From NCBI RefSeq assembly GCF_001405015.1, contig NZ_CYZX01000019.1:1-64000 (forward strand): a DNA stretch of 64,000 nt. The letters are read 5' to 3'. Shown here piece after piece: positions 8,891 through 18,240 of the stretch; positions within the stretch are counted from its first letter, which is position 1; every line of letters begins with the position of its first letter. Position numbers and translations under genes: made by a program. The notes below the pieces were generated by a model. It saw nothing but the letters and a program-made list of their open reading frames with translations. It was not told the DNA's origin and did no database searches. This DNA is from Clostridium disporicum. GTDB lineage: Bacteria > Bacillota > Clostridia > Clostridiales > Clostridiaceae.

Positions 8891-9391
8891 CTACTCCAGT
8901 AGCTCAACTATTTCTTTTATTATTTCGTCTATACTTTTTCCAGTAGTATCAAGCTTAATTGTATCCATAGCTTTATACATATCGTATCTTTCTAGGCTTC
9001 TCTCTATATTTTTACTATCTCTTAAGCCTAACTTTACATCATTTTCAATTCTTTTAATAAGCTCTTCTTTAGTACACATTAAAGTTATTTTATAGATTTC
9101 TATATTTTCAGTATTAATTCTTTTTAATACCTCATTCATAATGTCATCACTTTGAATAACCCAATTAAATACTACATACTTAGAAGTTGAATTTGATAAA
9201 TAGCTATTTAATATAAAGCCTATGTTATTTAAAACCATCTCTTTATTTTCATCATTAACTATGAATGGATTCATAGCCCAACAATTATCTCCATCAAGCC
9301 AAAAAGAATTCTCAAGTTCCTTATATAATTTTTTACTGACAGTAGTTTTACCTACTCCCATAACTCCATTAATAATAATCAATTTCTTCAT
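8891..9391 (-). CDS. Small P-loop kinase-like NTPase
   Basis: 166 residues beginning with a beta strand and a Walker A loop (IINGVMGVGKTTVSKKL), followed by WLDGDNCWAMNPF, where an acidic pair sits in the usual substrate-binding position of small-molecule kinases. A later CTKEELIKRI and an Arg-rich lid region (LGLRDSKNIERSLERY) fit the shikimate, gluconate or nucleotide kinase superfamily. Size and motifs match uncharacterized AAA_33-type kinases; the substrate cannot be named. GAGGGG lies 10 nt before the ATG. It may be cotranscribed with the membrane protein gene 45 bp upstream. Confidence 0.7.
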   Translation of the reverse strand: MKKLIIINGVMGVGKTTVSKKLYKELENSFWLDGDNCWAMNPFIVNDENKEMVLNNIGFILNSYLSNSTSKYVVFNWVIQSDDIMNEVLKRINTENIEIYKITLMCTKEELIKRIENDVKLGLRDSKNIERSLERYDMYKAMDTIKLDTTGKSIDEIIKEIVELLE

Positions 9392-9436
9392 ATGTTCTAA
9401 TCCCCTCTAAATATCTATCTTGCAAAGTATCAATTC

Positions 9437-10078
9437 TTAAACTTTTTTTGCAAATATTCCTGTAACCCTTGTAATTAAAACAACAACTTTCTCAAATTCT
9501 TCTTCATCTTTGCATTTAATTCTTATAGTATTTGTATAACTAAGGATATCATCCTTTATAGTTATTTCTATTAATTTTTTCTTTCTTATTAGAGTCTCTC
9601 TAAAAGCAATATCTACAAAGTCACTTGAGCTTATAAACTTATTATTAGCAAGTACTATACCTTCAGCATATATAACTTGTTTTGATGTAAAATAAAAATA
9701 TCCATATGCAATTAATAGTATTACTAATCCAATTATAATTATTGGATTATCACTTAAATTAATACTTACAAACATACCTGAACTACTTTTTATAAACGCA
9801 CATATAACAATATATACAGTTACAATCGCTAAGCATACAAATATCCCCAAATAATAATCGCCATTTCTACTTTCAGCAATAATATTCTTATTTCTAATTT
9901 CTACACCCTTTTTATTTCTCAGTCTTTCTACTATCTCTCCACCAATAAAAGAAACTATCATAGCACAATAAATAACTATACCTATAATAGAATTTACACC
10001 ATTTGCAAAAACCTCCATTAAGAATAAAGCAAGTAATACAGTTGGTAGCAAACTTTTTTTACCTTTCATATTAAACAT
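9437..10078 (-). CDS. Membrane protein of unknown function
   Basis: 213 residues from an ATG with AGGAG 10 nt upstream; the longer GTG-initiated frame lacks a site. Two helices occur near the N-terminus (LLPTVLLALFLMEVFANG and SIIGIVIYCAMIVSFIGG) and two in the middle. A soluble C-terminal part of about 75 residues (VIYAEGIVLANNKFISSSDFVDIAFRETLIRKKKLIEI) has the strand pattern of a bacterial PH-like domain, which is inference. No catalytic motif is visible. It is separated from the upstream two-component operon by a terminator. Confidence 0.65.
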   Translation of the reverse strand: MFNMKGKKSLLPTVLLALFLMEVFANGVNSIIGIVIYCAMIVSFIGGEIVERLRNKKGVEIRNKNIIAESRNGDYYLGIFVCLAIVTVYIVICAFIKSSSGMFVSINLSDNPIIIIGLVILLIAYGYFYFTSKQVIYAEGIVLANNKFISSSDFVDIAFRETLIRKKKLIEITIKDDILSYTNTIRIKCKDEEEFEKVVVLITRVTGIFAKKV

Positions 10079-10228
10079 TTGTTTTTCACTCCTATTTATC
10101 TCGTTATATTTTTTCCTTATAGCTATACAATTTTCCACAGCTAATCTTTTTCAGTTCTCACCTAAACCTACTTTTACATTATTTACTATTATTTTACACA
10201 ATTCATCTATTCAATTCCATAAAAACTT

Positions 10229-10273
10229 ATAAAAAAAGTACACCACTCCATTAAATAGCAAATGATGTACTTT
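10229..10273 (-). terminator. Intrinsic terminator of the two-component operon
   Basis: An 11-bp stem on the minus strand (10263-10273 with 10235-10245, one G-U) followed by a run of at least seven T residues. It closes the operon that begins with the response regulator. Confidence 0.85.
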
Positions 10274-10281
10274 AAAATTTT

Positions 10282-10803
10282 TTAAAATCCTTTATATAGC
10301 CATTGGGTTGGAATTAAATATGTCCACGGCATTGTAACAATAGCTATTGTTATCGCTACCCTCATTCTTATCTTAGAATCATCTATTAATCTGTTAAATA
10401 CAATATAATAATTAAATGTCCAAATTAATAATACTGCTAATACTACTGCGGCTACTACTATTATAAGTCCTATAATATTACTAAATGGGTTATAGCATAT
10501 AGCTGAAATTATGTCATTTGCTCCTTCGCCTGTTTCTAAAATCAGCATTGTTACAAACAACATTATCGCTCCTACTATATCACCTAAAAATCCAAATATC
10601 CAAACCTTAAATATGCTCTTTTTATATAACTGTCCCATAGAAAGCCCTGTACTCTTAACCACCTTAAATATTGCAAAAGCTACTAAAATCACTAAGCTAT
10701 CTATAACAAAATTACCTATAAGAGCAAGCAGTGCTAATGGTGGAAATATCCACATCATCCATATAGGAAATATTACATTATTTAACTTAACCCCTTTTTT
10801 CAT
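10282..10803 (-). CDS. Four-helix membrane protein, last gene of two-component operon
   Basis: About 173 residues with four or five hydrophobic segments, a short basic N-terminus and a Trp/Pro-rich first helix (IWMMWIFPPLALLALIG). GGGAGG lies 8 nt before the chosen ATG. It starts 13 bp after the histidine kinase gene and ends just before the operon terminator, so it is almost certainly cotranscribed with the sensor system. It could be an accessory signal-transfer protein or a target of the pathway. I do not recognise the family. Confidence 0.7.
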   Translation of the reverse strand: MKKGVKLNNVIFPIWMMWIFPPLALLALIGNFVIDSLVILVAFAIFKVVKSTGLSMGQLYKKSIFKVWIFGFLGDIVGAIMLFVTMLILETGEGANDIISAICYNPFSNIIGLIIVVAAVVLAVLLIWTFNYYIVFNRLIDDSKIRMRVAITIAIVTMPWTYLIPTQWLYKGF

Positions 10804-10816
10804 TCTCAAATCCTCC

Positions 10817-12229
10817 CTATATTATTACATCAACAATAAAATTATTTTTATCTACATTTATCTTAAGCTCACCATTCTGAAGTTTCATCAAACTATTTGC
10901 TATATCTAAGCCCAATCCTGAACCTTCTGTATTTATTGAAGATTCACCTCTTTTAAATCTTTCCAAAAGTTCTTCTCCATTCATTTTTATTTCATCTTCA
11001 GTAGTATTTTTAAATATTATTCTTGTGTAATAACCTCTGCTAAAATCTACTGATTCTTCTTGTTCAAGCTTTATATATACATCGGAATCCTTTGCAGAGT
11101 ATTTTAGTATATTGGAAATTAAATTATGAAATACTCTTGTCATCTTCTTATAATCTGCATAACTTCTCTTAATTTCTTTATCTTCTATAGATATATTAAA
11201 TCTCAAGGAAGAGTCTTCTATTCTCTCTTTAAATTCAAAAAGGGCCTTTTCTAATAACTTATCTACTCTCATTTCAATAAATTCTAGCTTTACTTCACCT
11301 GTATTTGTTCCTAAAGAATCCTTTAAATCATCAACCAAATTTTTCAAACTCAATGCCTTCCTCTCTAATATATCTATATATTCATCCCTTTTAACCTCAG
11401 TTAAATCTTCATTATTTAAGAAATTAACATAATTAATTACTGATGTTAATGGAGTTTTTAAATCATGAGATACATTAGTTATAAGCTCAGTCTTACTTAT
11501 AAAAGAGCTTTTTTCTATAATTCCTGTATTTTCTGCAATATTCATTAAATCTTCTATAGCATTAAATGTTATACTTAAATCACTAGAGTTAATTTCATTT
11601 ATTTTACTTCTTTTTTCTTCAATCTTTTTCTTTAATGAGGACAAATCATAATTTTCATCTCCCACTATCTCTTCTAAAGTAGATGAAAGTACAACTCCTT
11701 TAAAATAGTTCTTTGCTACTATAAAGCCCAAATAAATAAGTATTACTATATTAACTACAATAATCCACCAAAGTATTGTTCTCTTTATGTCAATTTCCTC
11801 CATAGTAACCTGAAATAATATCTGATATAAAGTCATATAAAATAAAACCAATATAAATACTCTGATTAAACTATTAATAATTCTATATTTATAGTAGGTT
11901 ATCTTTTCATAACTAATCTTTGAATCAGTTGTATATACCTTATTTTTTATTACAAGCTGAACTATTGATATAAAAGTTATTATTGCAAATACTACCCATG
12001 TTAAAAGAACTATATACTTGCTAGCCTCTGTATCATATCTTGGAAAAAATCTATCTCCAGTAGTATGTACAAGTTTTCTTACCACAAAGTAATTTATTAT
12101 TAACAGAACTCTTCCAAGCCAAGTTTCTATAAGTACTCTTTCATTTATAATCTTAAATTTATTAGCCTCCTCATTACTTACCCATCTTCTACAGAACTTC
12201 TTTGCTTCAATATACTTGCTTATCATCAT
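10817..12229 (-). CDS. Membrane sensor histidine kinase with intact catalytic motifs
   Basis: 470 residues. Four predicted membrane helices occupy the first 175 residues, then a linker and a HisKA domain with an intact H-box (NVSHDLKTPLTSV, H255). The HATPase has an N-box (NLISNILKYS) and a G2-like box (EGSGLGLDIANSL). The region between is short and lacks a clear DxGxG box, as in some VanS/LiaS-like clostridial kinases. It overlaps the end of the sister kinase gene by about 23 bp. AGGAG sits 7 nt before the chosen ATG. It is the only obvious phospho-donor for the response regulator in this operon. Confidence 0.9.
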   Translation of the reverse strand: MMISKYIEAKKFCRRWVSNEEANKFKIINERVLIETWLGRVLLIINYFVVRKLVHTTGDRFFPRYDTEASKYIVLLTWVVFAIITFISIVQLVIKNKVYTTDSKISYEKITYYKYRIINSLIRVFILVLFYMTLYQILFQVTMEEIDIKRTILWWIIVVNIVILIYLGFIVAKNYFKGVVLSSTLEEIVGDENYDLSSLKKKIEEKRSKINEINSSDLSITFNAIEDLMNIAENTGIIEKSSFISKTELITNVSHDLKTPLTSVINYVNFLNNEDLTEVKRDEYIDILERKALSLKNLVDDLKDSLGTNTGEVKLEFIEMRVDKLLEKALFEFKERIEDSSLRFNISIEDKEIKRSYADYKKMTRVFHNLISNILKYSAKDSDVYIKLEQEESVDFSRGYYTRIIFKNTTEDEIKMNGEELLERFKRGESSINTEGSGLGLDIANSLMKLQNGELKINVDKNNFIVDVII

Positions 12230-13307
12230 TTTCACTCTCCTCTTTATAGATTTCGAATGATATTATGACGCTGAATAAATCTGCTTTAATATCTAAGTCA
12301 AAGTCTCCACTTTGAAGAAGAACTAAATTTTTAGCAATCTCAAGAGCAAGTCCTGATCTATCCTCTTCATTATTTTTATTAATAATGTTAACTAAGTCGT
12401 CCGGTTCAATATTTAATTCTTCCTTAGATACATTTCTAATCGTTATATAAGCCCTATTATCCTTAGTAAATAAATCAACATATACCCTGCTTCCATCTAA
12501 AGAATGCTTTAAAGTATTCTGAATCAAAATATCAAATACCCTCCACATTTTTTCTCCATTACACTTAATATATATTTTCTCCTTTGGAATACTAATTTTA
12601 TAAACAAGCCTTGAACTATCTATTTTATCTTTGTATTCAATTAAAGCCTGCTTAAGTAATGAAGATATTTCAATTTTTTCAGTATATATATTTATATCAC
12701 CACTTGATACTTTTGCAGCCTCAAATAATTCATCAATTAATAACTTTATATTATTAGACCTATATTTGAGATTATAGATTGCCTCTTCGTCATTCTTATC
12801 TTCTTTCAGCTTTTCTATATTTTCTAAAATGCTTTCTAGTGGCTTGTCCAATTTATTTGTAACATTATTAACTAACTCTATATTCATCTTTTCATTTCTA
12901 TTTATATTATCTATAGATTTCACTACCCTATCTAATATGTTTTTAATTTCTTCAGCTACCTTCCCATACTGCTTACCAAGAAAATATCTATAATCCTCAT
13001 CTCCTATAAGCTTGCTTTGGATATTCTCTATACTTACTTTACCTAATTCTATTCCTTCAATAAACTCTTCAATATTTCTCCAGGTTAATCCTACTCTTAA
13101 AGTATTAAATAAAATTCTTATAAACAAATTTATATTAACATGAACTAGTAGTATAATTGATAAAACTAACAGTCTATTATCTTTTATATAACTAAGTATA
13201 AATATAGAGATTAAAATGAATATAATATTGAATATAAATTTTGATATCTTTAAACTTCTTCTTATAAGAATTTTATCCTTTTTAATTTGTGTCAATCTTA
13301 TATCCAA
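12207..13307 (-). CDS. Degenerate sister histidine kinase lacking the phospho-acceptor His
   Basis: 366 residues with two N-terminal membrane helices and a kinase core that aligns by pattern with the adjacent kinase. The H-box position reads NVTNKLDKPL where the neighbour has NVSHDLKTPL, so the phosphorylatable His is replaced by Asn (N151). The N-box survives (QNTLKHS), but the glycine box is weak (RSGLALEIAKNL) and no DxGxG motif is present. The frame is otherwise intact with good coding character, so this looks like a maintained pseudokinase rather than decay. It overlaps the response regulator gene by 26 bp. The start is probably TTG, and translational coupling is likely. Confidence 0.8.
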   Translation of the reverse strand: MDIRLTQIKKDKILIRRSLKISKFIFNIIFILISIFILSYIKDNRLLVLSIILLVHVNINLFIRILFNTLRVGLTWRNIEEFIEGIELGKVSIENIQSKLIGDEDYRYFLGKQYGKVAEEIKNILDRVVKSIDNINRNEKMNIELVNNVTNKLDKPLESILENIEKLKEDKNDEEAIYNLKYRSNNIKLLIDELFEAAKVSSGDINIYTEKIEISSLLKQALIEYKDKIDSSRLVYKISIPKEKIYIKCNGEKMWRVFDILIQNTLKHSLDGSRVYVDLFTKDNRAYITIRNVSKEELNIEPDDLVNIINKNNEEDRSGLALEIAKNLVLLQSGDFDLDIKADLFSVIISFEIYKEESENDDKQVY

Positions 13308-13980
13308 TACCCCATACCACCTTTAAATACCTTGGATTCTTAGAATCTATCTCGATTTTTTCTCTTATTCTTCTAATATGAACCATAACAGTATCTGTTG
13401 AGAAGCAAGGTTCACCCCATGCACTTTCATATATAGCCTCTGCTGAATAAACTCTTCCAGCATTACTCATAAGAAGCTCTAATATCTTATATTCTATAGG
13501 AGTAATCTTTACATTTTCCCCATTAACCTGAAATGATTTACTTCTTTTATCAAGTTCTAAATCACCAACCTTAATCTTTTCTAAGTCTTCCTCTTCTTTA
13601 TAATGACCAAAAGCCATATATCTTCTTAATTGAGATTTTACTCTTGCTATAAGCTCTAAAGGGTTAAAAGGCTTAGTTATATAATCATCTGCCCCTACGT
13701 TTAATCCTAAAATCTTATCTGTATCCTGTGATTTTGCAGAAAGGATTATTATAGGTATATTTCTATCCTCTCTTATTTTCATAGTTGCTCTCATTCCATC
13801 CATTTTAGGCATCATTACATCAATTATTACTAAATGAACTTCTTCTTTTTCTAAAATCTCTAAAGCTTCTAGTCCATCATAAGCCTTTAAAATCCTTATA
13901 TCTTCATTCTGTAAATATATCTCTATTGCATCTATTATTTCTTTTTCATCATCTACTACCAAAACAGTATACTTACACAT
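13282..13980 (-). CDS. OmpR/PhoB-family response regulator
   Basis: 232 residues. The receiver domain has the acidic pair D10/D11, phospho-acceptor D54 (VIIDVMMPKMDG), and K103 in TKPF. The C-terminal winged helix (ITPIEYKILELLMSN through STDTVMVHIRRIREKI) is of the PhoB type. I start at the ATG of MCKYTVLVVDDE, which has AAGGTGG 8 nt upstream; ORF callers may extend nine codons further. It is the first gene of an overlapping four-gene operon with a pseudokinase, a kinase and a membrane protein. Targets are unknown, though the operon itself is a candidate. Confidence 0.93.
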   Translation of the reverse strand: MCKYTVLVVDDEKEIIDAIEIYLQNEDIRILKAYDGLEALEILEKEEVHLVIIDVMMPKMDGMRATMKIREDRNIPIIILSAKSQDTDKILGLNVGADDYITKPFNPLELIARVKSQLRRYMAFGHYKEEEDLEKIKVGDLELDKRSKSFQVNGENVKITPIEYKILELLMSNAGRVYSAEAIYESAWGEPCFSTDTVMVHIRRIREKIEIDSKNPRYLKVVWGIGYKIDTN

Positions 13981-14091
13981 ATCTTCTACCACCTTAAATT
14001 TCATCACATCAATTATAGCATTATTTCCTTTAACTTAATATTACAGTATAAATCTTACAACCTAATATCGTATTTCTAAAATTTTTCTAAC

Positions 14092-14136
14092 AAAAAAATT
14101 CTGAACCCAACATTTTAACTATGTTGACTTCAGAAT
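14092..14136 (-). terminator. Intrinsic terminator of the flippase gene
   Basis: A 16-position stem with one mismatch on the minus strand (14121-14136 with 14098-14113) and a 7-nt loop, followed by seven T residues. It lies 7 bp after the flippase stop. Confidence 0.85.
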
Positions 14137-14142
14137 CATCCA

Positions 14143-15660
14143 TTAATCTCTAAACTTTATACAATTAAACAACTTTAACAAAAATAAATATATCATCAAT
14201 ACAACAAATAAAACCATAGCTGTAACAACACCAATAGCTAGATTATATTCACCTAATACACTGTTTATAACTCTTCCAATAATTATTGATACAAAAGAAA
14301 AAATCAAAGGCTTAATAATCCAGTTATTAAAATTAATTTTTAAATTTGTTACCTTAATTACTCGTAAAAAACTTAATGTAAAGCTAAAAACTGTAGTAAT
14401 TAACATCGTAATAATTAATCCATTTACTCCTTTTAAAGGTACTATAGTATATATAAGAACAATCTTTAGAACTGACTCCAACATCTGATATTCTAAAGAT
14501 TTTACCTGTTGATTTAATCCATTTAATATTCCGCCTACAATCATATCTATATACATAAAAGGAATAGCTATAGAAATCATTTTAAAGAATATTCCTAAAT
14601 CATCTCTATTATATATAGAAATTGATAGTTCATTATAAAAATTAGAGAATATAAAAAAAGACATAATACCTATAATACACGTAAATCCTATACTTCTAGT
14701 AATTAAACTATTTACTCTTTCATTGTTATTTATAGCTTTTGCTCTTGAAATCTCTGGTATTAAGACTCTTCCTAATGACATTAATAATACTGCTGGAAAT
14801 GATATTATAGGAAAAACCATTCCCATTACGCCTCCTAAAACACTGACTGCTTCTTTTGTAGACATACCAAACTTTACAAGGCTTGCAGGTATTAATATCA
14901 TCTCTACTGATCTAAAGGCTGACATAATATAAGAACTTCCTGCTACAGGTAATGCTATATTAAATAATCTTTTTAATAAATCTCCGCTTTTCTCTTTTAT
15001 AACATTAAAGTTTTTATTTTCTTTCTTTTCTAATTTATAAGATATAAAAACGTAAATACAAGAAAAAATATCACTAATAGCTGTTCCTAGTACAAGTACT
15101 GCACATCCATACTCTAACCCACGTGGCATAACTAAACTTAATAATCCAACAACTACAGTTATTTTTATAAACTGTTCTGCAAATTGTGAAGTAATAGGTA
15201 TAAAAATATCTCTTACCGCGAAGAAATATCCTTTTATACATGATGATATTGAAATAAAGGGAATACTTATAGCTACTATCTTAAGGGATATCACAACTCT
15301 CTCGTCTTTTAAAAATAATAAAGCTATATTTTCAGAAAATAAAAATAATACTACAGAGGCAACTATACTTAACCCTCCACATATAGCACACGCTTTAAAT
15401 ACTATTGCTTTAATATTACTGTAATTTTTTCTAGAAACTTCTTCTGAAACTATTCTAGTAACACCTGTACTTATTCCTGAAACCGCAATTGTTATAGCCA
15501 CAGAACTAACAGTTCCTATAAGTTTATATAATCCCATTCCTTCTGTTCCAACTTCATTAGATATGTATACCTTATATATAATTCCTATTACTCGCATTAT
15601 AAGAGCTGTAATTGTTAAAATAATTGTATTTACAAAAAGATTCTCTGCTTTTTTATTCAT
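14143..15660 (-). CDS. SpoVB/MurJ-like polysaccharide flippase (MOP superfamily)
   Basis: 505 residues with 12-14 predicted helices. The N-terminal pattern (NTIILTITALIMRVIGIIYKVYISNEVGTEGMGLYKL) and VSGISTGVTRIVSEE are typical of the SpoVB branch of the MOP superfamily, which flips lipid-linked oligosaccharides such as lipid II or exports polysaccharide precursors. In spore-formers SpoVB is needed for cortex assembly; several paralogues occur per clostridial genome, so the exact role is uncertain. GAGAGG precedes the ATG. Monocistronic, with its own terminator. Confidence 0.9.
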   Translation of the reverse strand: MNKKAENLFVNTIILTITALIMRVIGIIYKVYISNEVGTEGMGLYKLIGTVSSVAITIAVSGISTGVTRIVSEEVSRKNYSNIKAIVFKACAICGGLSIVASVVLFLFSENIALLFLKDERVVISLKIVAISIPFISISSCIKGYFFAVRDIFIPITSQFAEQFIKITVVVGLLSLVMPRGLEYGCAVLVLGTAISDIFSCIYVFISYKLEKKENKNFNVIKEKSGDLLKRLFNIALPVAGSSYIMSAFRSVEMILIPASLVKFGMSTKEAVSVLGGVMGMVFPIISFPAVLLMSLGRVLIPEISRAKAINNNERVNSLITRSIGFTCIIGIMSFFIFSNFYNELSISIYNRDDLGIFFKMISIAIPFMYIDMIVGGILNGLNQQVKSLEYQMLESVLKIVLIYTIVPLKGVNGLIITMLITTVFSFTLSFLRVIKVTNLKINFNNWIIKPLIFSFVSIIIGRVINSVLGEYNLAIGVVTAMVLFVVLMIYLFLLKLFNCIKFRD

Positions 15661-15766
15661 ATAGTACCTCTCATTTATTTATATAGCTACTATATGTTAA
15701 GCAATTATGATTAATTACTCTTAGTAATAACTTAATAATTACATATAAAAATACGTTAAAAATATA

Positions 15767-15857
15767 AAATGACAAGTTAGTAAATCTGATCTGTACTGTA
15801 TAGTTTAAGATAATTTTCAAGTAACCTCTTGAAAATATTATTACTAACTTATCATTT
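15767..15857. repeat. 91-bp inverted repeat with a nested hairpin
   Basis: Outer arms of 17 bp (15767-15783 and 15841-15857) match with a single mismatch, a G-U in the minus-strand transcript. The 57-nt loop holds a second perfect 9-bp hairpin (15813-15821 with 15828-15836). It lies downstream of the Ig-repeat surface protein gene and may be its terminator, but no strong T-run follows either stem. Confidence 0.6.
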
Positions 15858-15891
15858 CTTATATCATTTAATAAATATCTTTATATTTTAT

Positions 15892-17970
15892 TTATTTTCT
15901 TTTTCTATAGTAATACATTACTCCTGCAAGTACTCCACCAAGAATAATAATTCCACCAGCAATTACTATAAAAATTATTTTATTATTAAAGTTGTTCTCT
16001 TTAACTGTTTCTTCATTTTCAACTTCTACTATCTTTTCAGTAACTTTTACTTTCCTAGTTGTAGTAGATTCATTTTTTGAACTATCCACAGTCTTATAAG
16101 TTATTATATACTCTCCAGCCTTGTTTACATCTACATCTCCAGTAATTGTTACAGGTAAAATTCCATCTACCTTATCTTTTGCTACTGCTCCAAGCTCTTC
16201 ATATTTATTTCCTACTTCTAAGCTTAGTATACTATCACCATTTAACGTTATAATTGGAGCTACTGTATCTACAACTTTTATTTTCCTTACTGCACTAGCT
16301 TTATTCCCTGCTTTATCACTTGTTGTATAATTAATTTTATATTCACCTACTTTACTACTATCTATAACTCCACTTATCTTTACTTCAACTGCACCGTCTA
16401 CTCCATCTTTTCCTCTAGCCCCTGGTTCTACATATTGTGTACCAGCTTCTATAGTTATTTCCTTATCTCCATTAAATATTATTATTGGTGCTGTTGTATC
16501 TACTACTTTTACTTTTCTTATAACTACTGCTTTATTTCCAGAGCTATCTTCAGAAACATAAGTTAGAGTATACTCTCCTGGTTCACTTATATTTACTTTT
16601 CCACTAATCTTTACTTCCTTTTCCCCTTCAAATAAATCCTTTGCAGTAGCACCTAACTCTTCATATTTTGTTCCTGCTTCTATAGTTATTTCATTTTTCC
16701 CATTTAATATTATTTCAGGTGCTTTTGTATCTTTTACATTTACTTTTCTCATTGTAGTTACTGAATTACCAGAACTATCAGTAACAATGTAAGTTAATTT
16801 ATATTCTCCTACCTTACTTGTGTTTACTTCACCTGATATAGTCGCTTTAAGTTCTCCATCAACTATATCTTTTCCTATAGCTCCTAATTCTTCATATTTT
16901 GTTCCTGCTTCTATTGTCATTTCACTTTTCCCATTTAATATTATTTCAGGTGCTGTTGTATCTATTACTTTCACTTTTCTTGTAAGAGTTGATGAATTTC
17001 CTGAATTATCAGTAGCTGTATAAGTTAAAATATACTCTCCTGGAATATTTGTATTAACGTCTCCAGATACAGTTGCTTTAAAATTTCCATCAACCTTATC
17101 TATTCCTATAGCTCCTAGCTCTTCATACTTTTGACCTGCCTCAATTACTACTTCTGTATCTCCATTAAGAATAATTTCTGGTGGTACTTTATCCACTACA
17201 TTTACCTTTCTTATAGCAGTTGTAATATTTCTTGAACTATCTATAGCTTTATAAGTTATTATATATTGTCCTAATTTAGATGTATCTACTGCGCTATCTG
17301 ATGTTACTATAGTATCTACTTTTTCAAATTCATCATAAGCAATAGCACCTAAGTCTACAAACTGTGATCCTATCTCTATATTTATTTCAGCTTCACCATT
17401 TAAAGTTATAACTGGTCCCACAGTATCATCTAAGTTTTTAGTATAATCCTTATTCTTTATAAATTTTCCAGGTACATTTTCTAAATTAATTCCGTCTATC
17501 TTCTTAACAAAATCTTTCCAATCAACTATAGTTTTATCAGCTATATCTTCTTCTCCATAATCAATCGTAATTGTATTAATATTTGTCCCTTTAAAAGCAT
17601 CTAAATTTATTTTCACTTTATTTGATACTTCTATTTTTTCTAAAGTACTTGCATCTAAAAACGCTCCTTCTCCAATATCTTTTATGAATGGCATTTTTAT
17701 TTCTTTTATCTTACTGCCCTTAAATGCATTAACATCAATACTAGTTACTTCAGTATCTTCTATTTTCTCTGGTAAACTTAACTTTTCTTCATTTCCACTA
17801 TATCCTGTTATCCATATATTATTTTCTTTTTTTTCATACTGTAACTCTGAAACATTAGTAAACTCTTGTTTTGTTATTTCATCTGAAGAATATACCGTAA
17901 TTCCAGTAAAATATGAATATACTAAAGTTGCAATAATGGATAGTGCTATTATTTTTTTGTAGCCTTTCAT
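15892..17970 (-). CDS. Surface protein with leucine-rich segment and six Ig-like (DUF5011) repeats
   Basis: 692 residues. A signal peptide is followed by a short BspA-like leucine-rich region (SLPEKIEDTEVTSIDVNAFKGSKIKEIKMP). Six tandem repeats of about 77 residues follow, each starting APxIxLNGxxExxIEAG and ending SGNxxxxxRKVKVxDT, which is the DUF5011 bacterial Ig-like pattern. The protein ends in a charged linker, one transmembrane helix and a YYYRKRK tail. No LPXTG is visible, as with the protein at the window's left edge. Repeats 2-5 are the most alike. A role in adhesion or matrix binding is inferred from architecture. The ATG follows AGGTGG. Confidence 0.88.
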   Translation of the reverse strand: MKGYKKIIALSIIATLVYSYFTGITVYSSDEITKQEFTNVSELQYEKKENNIWITGYSGNEEKLSLPEKIEDTEVTSIDVNAFKGSKIKEIKMPFIKDIGEGAFLDASTLEKIEVSNKVKINLDAFKGTNINTITIDYGEEDIADKTIVDWKDFVKKIDGINLENVPGKFIKNKDYTKNLDDTVGPVITLNGEAEINIEIGSQFVDLGAIAYDEFEKVDTIVTSDSAVDTSKLGQYIITYKAIDSSRNITTAIRKVNVVDKVPPEIILNGDTEVVIEAGQKYEELGAIGIDKVDGNFKATVSGDVNTNIPGEYILTYTATDNSGNSSTLTRKVKVIDTTAPEIILNGKSEMTIEAGTKYEELGAIGKDIVDGELKATISGEVNTSKVGEYKLTYIVTDSSGNSVTTMRKVNVKDTKAPEIILNGKNEITIEAGTKYEELGATAKDLFEGEKEVKISGKVNISEPGEYTLTYVSEDSSGNKAVVIRKVKVVDTTAPIIIFNGDKEITIEAGTQYVEPGARGKDGVDGAVEVKISGVIDSSKVGEYKINYTTSDKAGNKASAVRKIKVVDTVAPIITLNGDSILSLEVGNKYEELGAVAKDKVDGILPVTITGDVDVNKAGEYIITYKTVDSSKNESTTTRKVKVTEKIVEVENEETVKENNFNNKIIFIVIAGGIIILGGVLAGVMYYYRKRK

Positions 17971-18176
17971 CACCTAACCACCTTTAGATTATTATAAAAT
18001 TACTTTTACTACAGTATATGAAAGTGTTTTTTTTAGTTCCTTATTGTAATCTATTTGTAAACATTGAATTACAATATAAATAAAAGGTATAGCAAATTAA
18101 TTACTATACCTAAAAAACTATTTATAAACTTATTTTTAATCCCTTATCTTCATTTATATTTTGCTAAAACCAACCT

Positions 18177-18215
18177 TTGTTATAATTTAACAATTTTATA
18201 AGTTTATGGTATAAT
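18177..18215 (+). promoter_or_regulatory. Promoter with overlapping palindrome, candidate TetR operator
   Basis: A -35 TTAACA (18187-18192) and -10 TATAAT (18210-18215) are 17 bp apart. A palindrome TTGTTA-N5-TAACAA (18177-18193) overlaps the -35 box. Its position directly before the TetR-family gene is what an autoregulatory operator would show; binding is inferred. Confidence 0.55.
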
Positions 18216-18240
18216 TCTTTTAAGATTGGAGAGATTGGAC

